DNA of 64,000 nt from Aeromicrobium duanguangcaii (GCF_024508295.1 NZ_CP101990.1:1-64000); one strand, 5' to 3'. Shown: positions 8,963-17,841, numbered from the stretch's first letter. Translations and numbers: made by a program. Notes: generated by a model not told the origin, from the sequence alone.

Positions 8963-10039
8963 TCAGTTGATGCCGAGCTTCTTGCAGCCGGCGGCGTAGG
9001 CGCCGGTGCAGACCTGGTCGGCGGTGTAGATCTTGCTGTCGAAGATGACCTTCTTCACGTTCTCGGCCGTGACGACCTCGGGCGTGAAGAGCTGCGACGG
9101 GGTGTCGAACAGCTCGGTGTCGGCCTTCGGCTCCTCACCCTTCAGGAACGAGACGGCGGCCTCGGCGGCGGCGCTGGCGACGATGCTGATCGGCTTGGAG
9201 ATGGTGTTGTACTGCTCACCGGCGATGATCCGCTGGATCGCGGCGACCTCGGCGTCGTTGCCGGTGACCGGCGGGACCGGGTCGATGCCCGCGGCCTTGA
9301 GCGCCGCGACGGTGCCGCCGCCGGTGCCGTCGTTGGCCGCGACCGCGCCCGCGATGTCATCGCGGTACTTGGTGATCTGGCCCGAGACCCAGTCCTGGGC
9401 CTTCTGCGGGTTCCAGTCCGGCGTGTCGAACTCGGCGAGCATCTCGTACTTGCTGCCCTCGACGCCGGCCTTCATGCCCTTCTTGATGAGCTGCGCGGCG
9501 TCGTCGGTGGGCGACCCGTAGACCATCAGCAGGCCGCCGTCGGCCTGGTCGGCGTCGAGCTTCTTGACGAGCGACTCGGCGATCATCTTGCCGATCCCCT
9601 CGTTGTCGAACGACACGTAGAAGTCGGCCGGCTTGGTCGTGATCGGACGGTCGTAGGTGATGACCGGGATGTCCTGCGCCTGGGCGTTGGCCACGATGGT
9701 GGCGGCGGCCTTGGTGTCGACGGCGTCGAGCACGAGGACGTCGACGCCCTGCGCGATGGCCGAGTTGGCCTGCTGCTGCTGCTTGTTCGGGTCGCCGTCG
9801 CCGTTCTGGTACAGGACCTTGCAGTCCTCGCACAGCTCCTTGACCTTCTTCTCGAACAGCGGGCGGTCCTGCTCCTCGTAGCGCGTGGAGGCGCGGTCGG
9901 GCATGAGGAACGCGATCGTGCCCGAGGCCTTGTCGCCGTCCTTGCCCTCGGAGTCATCGCCCGAGCCGCAGGCGGCCAGGGTTCCCAGGGCCAGGACCGC
10001 GGCGGCAACTGCCGCGATGCGGAAGTTCGTTGTCTTCAT
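8963..10039 (-). CDS. Sugar ABC transporter substrate-binding lipoprotein (XylF-like)
   Basis: The 358-aa lipoprotein captures the sugar outside the membrane. The signal peptide ends in the lipobox LAAC (Cys at about residue 24), followed by a Ser/Gly/Asp-rich linker. The type-1 periplasmic-binding fold follows, with ITYDRPI, the FDNEGIGK block, AANDGTGGG and VTGNDAE. These match the ligand contacts of the XylF branch of CUT2 binding proteins. It is the first gene of the minus-strand transport operon. A perfect TGTGA-N6-TCACA site lies about 55 bases before its start. Confidence 0.9.
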   Translation of the reverse strand: MKTTNFRIAAVAAAVLALGTLAACGSGDDSEGKDGDKASGTIAFLMPDRASTRYEEQDRPLFEKKVKELCEDCKVLYQNGDGDPNKQQQQANSAIAQGVDVLVLDAVDTKAAATIVANAQAQDIPVITYDRPITTKPADFYVSFDNEGIGKMIAESLVKKLDADQADGGLLMVYGSPTDDAAQLIKKGMKAGVEGSKYEMLAEFDTPDWNPQKAQDWVSGQITKYRDDIAGAVAANDGTGGGTVAALKAAGIDPVPPVTGNDAEVAAIQRIIAGEQYNTISKPISIVASAAAEAAVSFLKGEEPKADTELFDTPSQLFTPEVVTAENVKKVIFDSKIYTADQVCTGAYAAGCKKLGIN

Positions 10040-10094
10040 GTGTCTCTCTCTTCTGAACCGGGCGTCGGGCCGAAGCCGTGCCTATACCATCGCT

Positions 10095-10110
10095 TGTGAC
10101 AGCTGTCACA
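10095..10110. promoter_or_regulatory. CRP/GlxR-type binding site
   Basis: The 16-base sequence TGTGACAGCTGTCACA is a perfect palindrome and an exact match to the TGTGA-N6-TCACA consensus of cAMP-responsive CRP/GlxR regulators. It lies between the transporter operon and the divergent regulator gene, so it could control both. It suggests catabolite control. The binding protein itself is not in the window. Confidence 0.65.
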
Positions 10111-10134
10111 CGCTGAATGCGGGGACCGTAACAT

Positions 10135-10146
10135 TTAACACGTTAA
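10135..10146. promoter_or_regulatory. Inverted repeat TTAAC-N2-GTTAA, candidate operator
   Basis: TTAAC (10135-10139) and GTTAA (10142-10146) form a small inverted repeat in an A+T-rich patch of the divergent promoter region, flanked by a further GTAACA. It could be an operator of the adjacent DeoR-type regulator. Spacing and sequence do not prove this. Confidence 0.35.
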
Positions 10147-10203
10147 CTCTGTCAAGTGGGTTGTTACCCCACCATGTCGCGTGTCGAACCGAGGAGGACA
10201 CCC

Positions 10204-10992
10204 ATGCCCGATCAGGCTCCAGGCCGGCCATCGCGTGCCCAACGCCAGCGGCGGATCATCGATCGCGTCGTCGAGCAGGGCTTCGCCAGCGTCGCGGAAC
10301 TGGTCGAGGACGCGGGCGTCAGCGTCATGACGATCCACCGCGACCTCGACGACCTGGCGGGACGCGGACTGCTCCGGCGCGTGCACGGCGGCGTGTCGGC
10401 GCTGCCCACCGGCGTTTTCGAGTCCAGCTCGGAGTTCCGGATGCAGCGCCAGGTCGAGGCCAAGGACGCGCTGGCGCGCACGGCGCTGGGCTTCGTGGAG
10501 CCGGGCATGTCGGTGCTGCTCGACGACTCGACCACCGCACTGGCCCTGGCGCGACTTCTTCCCTCCGTCGGTGCGCTCACGGTGATCACCAACTACCGGC
10601 AGGTGCTGGAGGTCTTGATGGACCAGGACGAGGTCTCGGTGATCATGCTCGGTGGCGCGTACTCGCGCACCCACGACTCGTTCATCGGCGCGCCCGATGC
10701 GTCAGGCCTGGCCACCTACGCCGTCGACGTCTCGTTCCAGTCGACCTCGACGATCGACGACGTCCGCGCCTACCACCAGGAGCAGGAGCTGGTGCTGATG
10801 AAGCGCGCGATGATCGAGGCCGGCGAGCGCAGCGTCCTGATGATCGACGGCTCGAAGGTGGGCCGGCGCTCGCTGCACCGGTTCGCGGAGCTCTCGGAGT
10901 TCTCCGATCTCGTGGTCACACCGGACGTTCCCGCACCGATGCGCGAGACGATGGCAGAGCACGTGCGTCTGCACGTCACAGACGGCATGTGA
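10204..10992 (+). CDS. DeoR/GlpR-family transcriptional regulator
   Basis: The 262-aa regulator has an N-terminal DeoR-type helix-turn-helix (RAQRQRRIIDRV, VEDAGVSVMTIHRDL, then GLLRRVHGG; residues 12-70). A C-terminal DeoR sensor domain of the kind that binds phosphorylated sugars follows (LDDSTTALALARLL, ITNYRQVLEVL, MIDGSKVGRRSL). The ATG at 10204 is preferred because GAGGAGG lies just upstream; an earlier in-frame start would add 16 residues. It is divergent from the transporter and leads the catabolic genes, so it probably controls both. An intermediate of the pathway is the likely effector (inference). Confidence 0.88.
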   Translation: MPDQAPGRPSRAQRQRRIIDRVVEQGFASVAELVEDAGVSVMTIHRDLDDLAGRGLLRRVHGGVSALPTGVFESSSEFRMQRQVEAKDALARTALGFVEPGMSVLLDDSTTALALARLLPSVGALTVITNYRQVLEVLMDQDEVSVIMLGGAYSRTHDSFIGAPDASGLATYAVDVSFQSTSTIDDVRAYHQEQELVLMKRAMIEAGERSVLMIDGSKVGRRSLHRFAELSEFSDLVVTPDVPAPMRETMAEHVRLHVTDGM

Positions 10993-11037
10993 CATCGTCA
11001 CAGTCCCGGTGATATAGATAACAACAATCTTGTTATC
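10988..11037. promoter_or_regulatory. Two palindromes ahead of the dehydrogenase-kinase operon
   Basis: TGTGACATCGTCACA (10988-11002) overlaps the regulator stop codon and resembles a CRP/GlxR site with a 5-base instead of a 6-base spacer. The second palindrome is GATAACAA-N5-TTGTTATC (11017-11037), perfect over 8+8 bases and A+T-rich. It looks like an operator rather than a terminator because it is not G+C-rich and has no T tract. It lies about 43 bases before the next start codon. Confidence 0.55.
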
Positions 11038-11080
11038 TCCGGCGGGGTGTGCCGCTCCGCCCTCGGAAAAGGTGAACCCA

Positions 11081-12112
11081 TTGACCACGATCCTCTCGGC
11101 GGGCGACCGCTTCGTCCGCCCGGAACTGTTCTCCGACGCCATCCGAGCCGCAGTCGGTGAGGGGGTCCCGCTGGAGTTCCGGACGACGACCTCGCAGTGG
11201 CCGCACGAGCCGTTCGGCCCGGTCGAGAACGTGGACGAGGCCTCCGGCACGGTCGAGGGCATGATCGAGGCGCTCCGGGGTGTCGAGATCGCCGTCACGC
11301 AGCTCGCTCCGTTCTCGCGCTCGATCATCGAGGCGTCACCGGACCTCAAGCTCATCGGCGTCAGCCGCGGCGGGCCGGTGAACGTCGACCTCGAGGCCGC
11401 CACGCGCGCCGGCGTCGTCGTGGTCAACGCGCCCGGACGCAACGCCCAGGCCGCCGCCGAGTTCACGATCGGCCTGATCCTGGCCGCCAGCCGCCGCATC
11501 CCCGCCGCGCACGGCGAGCTCGCCCGCGGCACGTGGCGCGGCGACTACTACTCGTGGGAGGAGGCCGGCGGCGAGCTCGACGGCGAGACGGTCGGCCTGA
11601 TCGGCCTCGGCGCGATCAGCACGATCGTCGCGCGCATCCTGCGGGCCTTCGGCGCCACCGTCATCGCGTACGACCCCTACGCCGCTCCCACCGAGGGCGT
11701 CGAGCTGGTCGAGCTGGACGACCTCATCGCACGCAGCGGGATCGTCAGCCTGCACGCGCGCCTGACCGACGAGACCCGGCACATCCTGGACGAGACGCGC
11801 CTGCGTGCGATGCGTCCCGGCGCCGTGCTCATCAACACCGCGCGCGGCGGCCTGCTCGACTACGCCCCGCTGCCCGAGCTGCTCGAGTCCGGTCACCTGC
11901 GCGCTCTCGGTCTGGACGTCTACGACATCGAGCCGCCGCCGGCCGACTGGCCGCTGCTGTCGGCGCCCAACGTCGTGCTGTCGCCGCACCTCGCGGGCGC
12001 GACCCGCCAGACGGCCGAGCGCGCCGCGTCGATCATCGCCGGCGAGGTCGCCACGTACCTGACCGGCGGCGAGCTGCGGTACGTGTGCAACCCCGAGGTG
12101 CTGCGGGGATGA
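11081..12112 (+). CDS. D-isomer-specific 2-hydroxyacid dehydrogenase
   Basis: This is an NAD(H)-dependent oxidoreductase of the SerA/PdxB/HPR superfamily. The 343-aa protein has SRGGPVNVD and NAPGRNA (substrate-side motifs) and a Rossmann block GLIGLGAISTIVA, in which the third Gly of GxGxxG is Ser. Asp follows strand 2 (AYDPY), favouring NAD. The catalytic Arg is in NTARGG, the Glu in DVYDIEP and the His in SPHLAGAT. AAGGTG lies 9 bases before the TTG at 11081; an in-frame GTG at 11072 is possible. It overlaps the next kinase gene by 4 bases. The substrate, probably an aldonate-type or keto-sugar acid, is unknown. Confidence 0.88.
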   Translation: MTTILSAGDRFVRPELFSDAIRAAVGEGVPLEFRTTTSQWPHEPFGPVENVDEASGTVEGMIEALRGVEIAVTQLAPFSRSIIEASPDLKLIGVSRGGPVNVDLEAATRAGVVVVNAPGRNAQAAAEFTIGLILAASRRIPAAHGELARGTWRGDYYSWEEAGGELDGETVGLIGLGAISTIVARILRAFGATVIAYDPYAAPTEGVELVELDDLIARSGIVSLHARLTDETRHILDETRLRAMRPGAVLINTARGGLLDYAPLPELLESGHLRALGLDVYDIEPPPADWPLLSAPNVVLSPHLAGATRQTAERAASIIAGEVATYLTGGELRYVCNPEVLRG

Positions 12113-13557
12113 TCCTCGGCGTCGACATCGGCACGTCGGTCACGAAGGCCGCGCTGATCGGTCGTGACGGTCGCAGCGTGCGGTCCGCGAGCCGTCCGTC
12201 CGAGCTGCTGCGCGGCCCCGGCGGCGTGGTCGAGCAGGACCTCGACGACGTCGTGGCCTCGGTGGTCACCGTCGTGCGCGCCGTCATGGACGGCACCGAC
12301 GAGCCGATCGATGCCATCGCGCTGACCGGCCAGGGCGACGGCCTGTGGCTGCGCGACGAGCAGGGCCGCCCCACCCGACGCGCGATCTCCTGGATGGACG
12401 GCCGGGCGGCCGACCGCGTCGCCCGGTGGCGCGCGGACGGCGTGCTCGACCGGGTCCACGCCCTCACCGGATCCGGCGTCTTCCCGGGGTCGCACGCCGC
12501 GCTGCTCGCCCACCTGGCCGAGCACGAGCCGGAGGTCCTGGAGCGCTCGGCGGTCGCCGGGTACTGCATCGACGCCGTCCTGCAGCGACTGACCGGCGTG
12601 ATCACGGTCGACGCGTCGGATGCGTCGCTGCCCTTCCTCGACGTGCGGACCCGGGGGTACGTCGACGAGGCCCTGGCCGCGTGCGGTGTCGCGGACTGGC
12701 GGCGCCTGCTGGCGGATCCGGCCGAACCGCACGCCGTGTTCGCGCTCGACGCCACCGGCGCCGGGCTGCTCGGCCTGCCCGAGGGTCTGCCGGTCACGGC
12801 CGGCCCCTACGACGTGATGACCTGCGGCATCGGCGCCGGCGCCCGGCGCGCGGGCCAGGGCACCGTCGTCGTGGGCACGACCCTGTCCTGCCAGGCGCTG
12901 ACCACCGACGCCACGATCGATCCGGCGACCGAGCCGGCCGGCATGTGGCTGTGCACGCCCGACCCCGACCTGTACCTGCGCACGATGCCCTCGATGGCCG
13001 GCACCGCCGCGATCGCGCACGCGCTCTCCCTCGTGGGGGCCGGAACCGCCGACCTGCAGGGATTCCTGGAGGAGTCGGCCCCGGGGGCCTCGGGGGTCCG
13101 TGCCCTGCCGTTCGTGTCCGGTGCGGGCGAGCGCGCACCGTTCGTCGAGCCGCGGGCCACCGGCCAGCTCCTCGGCATGACGCTCGCGAACGGACCGGCC
13201 GACGTGGTCCGGGCGATGTGCGAGTCGGTCGCCTACGCCGCCCGGCACTGCCTCGAGGCCGCCGGCCTGTCCGGCGAGCTCTCGGGATGCGGCGGCGGAC
13301 TGGGCACCGCCGCCTTCGCGCAGCTGATCGCCGACGCCACCGGCCAGGCCCTGCACGTTCCGCACGAGCCGTTCGTCGGCGCACGCGGAGCGGCAGCGGT
13401 CGCCTGGGCGGCGCTCGGCGCCCCCGTCGACGAGGACGCCTGGGCGGCCGACCGCCAGGTGATCGCCCCGCAGTACGACCTGCGCGACCAGTACGAAGCC
13501 GGATACGCCCGCTACCTGGCGGACGTCCGCGAAGCACGACAGAGGTGGACCGCATGA
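12109..13557 (+). CDS. FGGY-family carbohydrate kinase 1
   Basis: The 482-aa sugar or polyol kinase has both ATPase-fold halves of the FGGY family. The phosphate-1 motif GVDIGTSVTKAAL is at the N-terminus. A substrate-loop segment TGQGDGLWLRDEQGRP with SWMDGRA lies near residue 75. The second-half adenosine motif SGCGGGLGTAAFAQLIAD is near residue 385. The TGQGDG-W segment is reminiscent of erythritol- and L-xylulose-type kinases; this is a weak clue. Its start overlaps the dehydrogenase stop (ATGA) and its end overlaps the second kinase. The phosphoryl acceptor cannot be named from sequence. Confidence 0.87.
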   Translation: MILGVDIGTSVTKAALIGRDGRSVRSASRPSELLRGPGGVVEQDLDDVVASVVTVVRAVMDGTDEPIDAIALTGQGDGLWLRDEQGRPTRRAISWMDGRAADRVARWRADGVLDRVHALTGSGVFPGSHAALLAHLAEHEPEVLERSAVAGYCIDAVLQRLTGVITVDASDASLPFLDVRTRGYVDEALAACGVADWRRLLADPAEPHAVFALDATGAGLLGLPEGLPVTAGPYDVMTCGIGAGARRAGQGTVVVGTTLSCQALTTDATIDPATEPAGMWLCTPDPDLYLRTMPSMAGTAAIAHALSLVGAGTADLQGFLEESAPGASGVRALPFVSGAGERAPFVEPRATGQLLGMTLANGPADVVRAMCESVAYAARHCLEAAGLSGELSGCGGGLGTAAFAQLIADATGQALHVPHEPFVGARGAAAVAWAALGAPVDEDAWAADRQVIAPQYDLRDQYEAGYARYLADVREARQRWTA

Positions 13558-15056
13558 GCAGTTCCGGTGGCGCGAGCCCCGTCAGCATCGGCGTGGACCT
13601 GGGGACGCAGAGCGTCAAGGTCCTCGCCGTCGATCTCGACGGCCGGGTCCTGGCCGAGGCGGCGCGACCGCTGACCAGCACCCGCGACGGGGTCCGCCAC
13701 GAGCAGGACCCGCAGGAGTGGCTGGCCGCGACGGTCGCCGCGACCGCCGACGCGGTGGGCCGGCTCGACGCCGCCCAGCGGGCCGCCATCGCCGCGGTGT
13801 CCCTGTGCGGCACCTCCGGCACCGTGATCGAGGTCGATGCCGCGGGCCGCCCCGTCGGGCCGGCGATCATGTACGACGACGCCCGCGCCGCGGCCGAGGC
13901 GGCCGAGGTGGCCGCCGCCGACCCCGCCCGCTGGGACCGGCTCGGCTACCGCATCCAGCCCAGCTGGGGCGTCACGACGATCGTCCACGCGGCGCGCCAG
14001 GGGCTGCCCGCGGGACACCGCTTCGCCCACCAGCCGGACGTCGTGGCCGCGGCCATGTGCGGCGGCCCGGTCGCGACCGACTGGAGCAGCGCGCTCAAGA
14101 GCGGCTATGACCTGCTCGAGCTGGCCTGGCCCACCGACGTCCTCTCCGGGCTGGGCGTCGACCCGGGCACCCTCCCCGAGGTCGTGGCGCCCGGTGCGCC
14201 GCTGGGCGCTGTCGGGGCGGACTGGGCCGAGCGCACCGGCATCGCGGCGGGCACGCCCGTCGTGGGCGGCATGACCGACGGCTGTGCCTCGCAGCTGGGC
14301 GCCGGTGCGATCGGTGAGGGCGACTGGCACTGCGTCATCGGCACGACCCTCGTGCTCAAGGGTGTGACCGCGACGCCGCTGAAGGACGACGGTGGCGCGG
14401 TCTACTCGCACCGCTCGCCCGTCCCGGGCCGGTGGCTGCCCGGTGGCGCGTCGAGCGTCGGCGCGGGTGCGCTGGCCGCGCTCCTGCCCGGTGCCGACCT
14501 GGCCGGCCTCACGGCGCAGGCGCAGCAGCTCTGGGACAAGGGCGCGGCCGTCGTGCCGGCCTACCCGCTGACGGGCACCGGCGAGCGGTTCCCGTTCGTG
14601 CGCCCCGACGCCCAGGGCTTCGCGCTGGTCGACGGCGTCGAGCGCGAGCTCTCCGTCCTCGGCTACGGAGCCGACGCGTACCTCTCGGTGATCGTCGGCG
14701 TGGCCGCGCTCGAGCGGACGTGCCTGGACGTGCTGGCCTCCGCCGGCGGATCGGTCGACGGCCGGTACAGCACCTCGGGCGGTGGCACCCGCAGCGACCT
14801 GTGGAACCAGGTGCGCGCCGATCTGCTCGAGCGTCCGGTCACGATCCCCCGCTCGGCCGAGCCGGCGGTGGGCGCGGCGATCCTGGCGGCGTCGTCGATC
14901 GTCGGCGCCGAGACCGAGTCCGACTGGACCGCGCTGGTCCGCCGGATGTCCGGAGTCGCGGCGGTCGTCGAGCCGCGACCGGAGTCGTCCGAGCGACTGC
15001 TGCAGGTGCACGGCCGACTGGCCGACGCCTGGCGTGCCCGAGGATGGCTGGCATGA
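13554..15056 (+). CDS. FGGY-family carbohydrate kinase 2 (ribulokinase-like)
   Basis: The 500-aa FGGY kinase is clearly different from its upstream neighbour. It has the motif GVDLGTQSVKVLAVD at about residue 12, SLCGTSGTVIEVD with ALMYDD-like IMYDDARA near residue 100, and the canonical adenosine-binding block SGGGTRSDLWNQVRADLLE near residue 407. The SGTV..MYDD region resembles the D-ribulokinase/plant-type XK-1 branch more than classic xylulokinase. It is coupled to kinase 1 by an ATGA overlap and to the phosphatase gene by another. Two non-identical kinases in one operon suggest a substrate phosphorylated twice, or two parallel substrates (inference). Confidence 0.86.
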   Translation: MSSSGGASPVSIGVDLGTQSVKVLAVDLDGRVLAEAARPLTSTRDGVRHEQDPQEWLAATVAATADAVGRLDAAQRAAIAAVSLCGTSGTVIEVDAAGRPVGPAIMYDDARAAAEAAEVAAADPARWDRLGYRIQPSWGVTTIVHAARQGLPAGHRFAHQPDVVAAAMCGGPVATDWSSALKSGYDLLELAWPTDVLSGLGVDPGTLPEVVAPGAPLGAVGADWAERTGIAAGTPVVGGMTDGCASQLGAGAIGEGDWHCVIGTTLVLKGVTATPLKDDGGAVYSHRSPVPGRWLPGGASSVGAGALAALLPGADLAGLTAQAQQLWDKGAAVVPAYPLTGTGERFPFVRPDAQGFALVDGVERELSVLGYGADAYLSVIVGVAALERTCLDVLASAGGSVDGRYSTSGGGTRSDLWNQVRADLLERPVTIPRSAEPAVGAAILAASSIVGAETESDWTALVRRMSGVAAVVEPRPESSERLLQVHGRLADAWRARGWLA

Positions 15057-15661
15057 CCTCGGTGATCCACCTGGCGCGGCACGGCGAGACGGTGTGGCAC
15101 GCGGAGAACCGGTACGCCGGCTCCTCCGACGTCGGCCTCACCGAGCGCGGGATGGAACAGGCCCGCGCGCTGGGCGCCTGGGCCGCCGCCCACGGACCCC
15201 TCACCGTGCACAGCTCGGACCTGAGCCGCGCCGTCGTGACGGCGACCCCCGCGGCCGAGGCGCTGGGGCTGGAGCTTCACGTGCGCCCCGCGTTGCGCGA
15301 GGTCGACTTCGGACAGGGCGAGGGCCTGACCCGGACCGAGATGGCCGAGCGGTTCCCCGACGACCTCGCCCGCTTCCTGGAGCGTCCCGCCGAGTCGCCG
15401 TTGCCCGGTGGCGAGGCCGGCCGGGCAGCCGTCGAGCGCGCGCTGCCCGAGCTGCGCTCCTTGGCATCGCAGTCCGAGACGCCCGCGCTGGTCGTCATGC
15501 ACTCGACGCTGCTGCGCCTCGTGCTGTGCACGCTGGTGGGCATCGATCCGAACCGGTATCGCACGGTCATGCCGCGGGTGCGCAACGTCGCGGTGACGAC
15601 CCTCGAGCTCGCCGACGACGGTCGATCCGCTGCCCTGCTGGGGTTCAACGTCCCGGTCTGA
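15053..15661 (+). CDS. Histidine phosphatase family protein (phosphoglycerate mutase-like)
   Basis: The 202-aa branch-1 histidine phosphatase has the catalytic LARHGET at residue 5, then RYAGSSDVGLTERG, the second arginine motif SSDLSRAVVTA, LREVDFGQGEGL and the second catalytic His in MHSTLLRLVL. It probably removes a phosphate from a small sugar phosphate rather than acting as a glycolytic mutase, since it closes the sugar operon. The ATG at 15053 overlaps the kinase stop and has AGGA about 9 bases upstream; an ATG at 15044 is too close to any ribosome-binding site. GCCCGG-TG-CCGGGC follows the stop. Confidence 0.86.
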   Translation: MTSVIHLARHGETVWHAENRYAGSSDVGLTERGMEQARALGAWAAAHGPLTVHSSDLSRAVVTATPAAEALGLELHVRPALREVDFGQGEGLTRTEMAERFPDDLARFLERPAESPLPGGEAGRAAVERALPELRSLASQSETPALVVMHSTLLRLVLCTLVGIDPNRYRTVMPRVRNVAVTTLELADDGRSAALLGFNVPV

Positions 15662-15780
15662 GCCCGGTGCCGGGCACCAGCGGTCCACGAGGCCGGCTCG
15701 GAGGGCCCCAGATGATGGGTGCCTTGGTCGGCCCCCTGGTCGTGACTCCCAGAGGCGATTATGAGCCGTTCAGCGGCATC

Positions 15781-15855
15781 TGTGGATGAATATCGAAGCC
15801 TCCCCAGGAGGTGTCGTGTCGTGGGACGAACAGAATGGCCCCGTATACTGGATGG
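15781..15855 (+). promoter_or_regulatory. gyrB upstream region: DnaA-box-like site and leaderless promoter candidate
   Basis: TGTGGATGA at 15781-15789 is identical to two of the boxes in oriC. TATACT at 15844-15849 is a near-consensus -10 element whose predicted start point falls on the GTG start of gyrB at 15856, so the mRNA may be leaderless. No clear -35 element is present. Confidence 0.4.
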
Positions 15856-17841
15856 GTGACCCACGCGCCCGAGACACCCAGCACGTACGACGCGAGCAAC
15901 ATTCAGGTCCTGGAAGGGCTCGAGGCGGTCCGCAAGCGACCGGGCATGTACATCGGCTCCACCGGCGAGCGCGGCCTGCACCACCTCGTCTACGAGGTCG
16001 TCGACAACTCCGTCGACGAGGCCCTCGCCGGCTACGCCACCGAGATCCTCGTGGTGCTGCAGGCCGACGGTGGCGTCAAGGTCGTCGACGACGGTCGTGG
16101 CATCCCGGTCGACGAGCACCCCGAGGAGAAGATCCCCGCGGTCACCCTGGTGCTCACCTCGCTGCACGCCGGCGGCAAGTTCGGCGGCGGCGGCTACAAG
16201 GTCTCCGGCGGTCTGCACGGGGTCGGCGTCTCGGTCGTGAACGCGCTGTCGACCAAGCTGTACGTCGAGGTCAAGCGCGACGGGTACCGCTGGACGCAGT
16301 CCTTCACGTACGGCGTCCCGGACGGGGAGCTGGTGCGCGAGGAGGAGACCGACGAGACCGGCACCACCACGACCTTCTACGCCTCGGACACCATCTTCGA
16401 GACCACGACCTACGACTACGAGACGCTCAAGACGCGCTTCCGTGAGATGGCCTTCCTGAACAAGGGCCTGCAGTTGACGCTGCGCGACGAGCGCAGCGAG
16501 AGCACCGACGAGACCGAGGGCGTCGTCGACGACGTCGAGCGCGAGGTCACCTTCCGCTATGACGGCGGCCTGGTCGACTACGTGAACTACATCAACGTCG
16601 GCAGCAAGGCGCCGATCCACCGCGACGTCATCAGCCTCGAGCGCGACGACGAGGCGCACGGCCTGTCGCTCGAGCTGGCGATGCAGTGGAACGACAGCTT
16701 CAGCGAGTCGGTCCACACGTTCGCCAACACGATCAACACGCACGAGGGCGGCACGCACGAGGAAGGCTTCCGCGCGGCGCTGACCACCACGGTCAACCGC
16801 TTCGCCGAGACCAACAACCTCATCAAGCGCAAGGAAGACCGCCTCACCGGCGACGACATCCGCGAGGGCCTGACCGCGATCATCTCGATCAAGCTGGCCG
16901 AGCCGCAGTTCGAGGGTCAGACCAAGACCAAGCTCGGCAACACCGAGGCCAAGGGCTTCGTCCAGCAGGTCCTCAACGACGAGCTCGGCGCCTGGTTCGA
17001 GCGCAACCCCGCCGAGGGCAAGACGATCGTCCGCAAGTCGATCGACGCCGCCGCGGCCCGTGTCGCCGCCCGCAAGGCCCGCGACCTGGCCCGCAACCGC
17101 AAGGGCTTCGGCTCCGGCGGCGGTCTGCCCGGCAAGCTGATCGACTGCTCCAGCCGCAACCCGGAGGAGTGCGAGATCTTCGTGGTCGAGGGCAACTCGG
17201 CCGGCGGCTCGGCGCGCAACGGACGCAATCCCGCGACGCAGGCGATCCTGCCGTTGCGCGGCAAGATCCTCAACGTCGAGAAGGCCCGGATCGACAAGAT
17301 CCTGCAGAACGCCGAGGTCCAGGCGATCATCAGCGCGCTCGGCACCGGCGTCCACGAGGACTTCGACATCGCCAAGCTGCGCTATCACAAGATCGTGCTG
17401 ATGGCCGACGCCGACGTCGACGGCCAGCACATCACCACGCTGCTGCTGACGCTGCTGTTCCGGTTCATGAAGCCGCTCATCGACGCCGGGCACGTGTACC
17501 TGGCGCAGCCGCCGCTGTACAAGATCAAGTGGACGAACCACCACCACGAGCTGGCCTACTCCGACTCCGAGCGCGACGCCGTGGTGGCGGCCGGACTCGA
17601 CGCCGGCTACCGCCTGCCGAACACGGCCCCGGTCCAGCGATACAAGGGTCTGGGCGAGATGAACGCCAGCGAGCTGTGGGAGACCACGATGGACCCCGAC
17701 GGCCGCCTGCTGCGTCAGGTCACGCTGGCCGACGCGGCCGCCGCCGACGAGATCTTCACCATCCTCATGGGCGAGGACGTCGACCAGCGACGCTCGTTCA
17801 TCCAGCGGAACGCCAAGGACGTCCGCTTCCTCGACATCTGA
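15856..17841 (+). CDS. gyrB: DNA gyrase subunit B
   Basis: GyrB is the ATPase subunit of DNA gyrase, which introduces negative supercoils. The 661-aa product has the GHKL ATPase ([40 protein letters not shown]), the transducer domain and the TOPRIM domain ([25 protein letters not shown]). It ends in the typical [17 protein letters not shown]. In the TOPRIM motif it reads EGNSAGGSA: Asn447 replaces the usual Asp (E. coli Asp426), a position where Asn gives quinolone resistance. Ala486 follows the conserved Asn485. The GTG at 15856 is the usual start point, but no strong ribosome-binding site precedes it; an in-frame ATG at 15835 is the alternative. No intein. Confidence 0.97.
   Translation: MTHAPETPSTYDASNIQVLEGLEAVRKRPGMYIGSTGERGLHHLVYEVVDNSVDEALAGYATEILVVLQADGGVKVVDDGRGIPVDEHPEEKIPAVTLVLTSLHAGGKFGGGGYKVSGGLHGVGVSVVNALSTKLYVEVKRDGYRWTQSFTYGVPDGELVREEETDETGTTTTFYASDTIFETTTYDYETLKTRFREMAFLNKGLQLTLRDERSESTDETEGVVDDVEREVTFRYDGGLVDYVNYINVGSKAPIHRDVISLERDDEAHGLSLELAMQWNDSFSESVHTFANTINTHEGGTHEEGFRAALTTTVNRFAETNNLIKRKEDRLTGDDIREGLTAIISIKLAEPQFEGQTKTKLGNTEAKGFVQQVLNDELGAWFERNPAEGKTIVRKSIDAAAARVAARKARDLARNRKGFGSGGGLPGKLIDCSSRNPEECEIFVVEGNSAGGSARNGRNPATQAILPLRGKILNVEKARIDKILQNAEVQAIISALGTGVHEDFDIAKLRYHKIVLMADADVDGQHITTLLLTLLFRFMKPLIDAGHVYLAQPPLYKIKWTNHHHELAYSDSERDAVVAAGLDAGYRLPNTAPVQRYKGLGEMNASELWETTMDPDGRLLRQVTLADAAAADEIFTILMGEDVDQRRSFIQRNAKDVRFLDI

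Noticed and set aside
11017-11037. GATAACAA-N5-TTGTTATC as a transcription terminator of the regulator gene
   Set aside because: The stem is A+T-rich, has no following T tract, and lies in the promoter zone of the next gene, so an operator is more likely.
6841-15661. Autoinducer-2 (lsr) uptake locus suggested by ABC importer, FGGY kinase and DeoR-type regulator
   Set aside because: No LsrF or LsrG homologue is present, neither kinase shows LsrK-type motifs, and a dehydrogenase and phosphatase are present instead.
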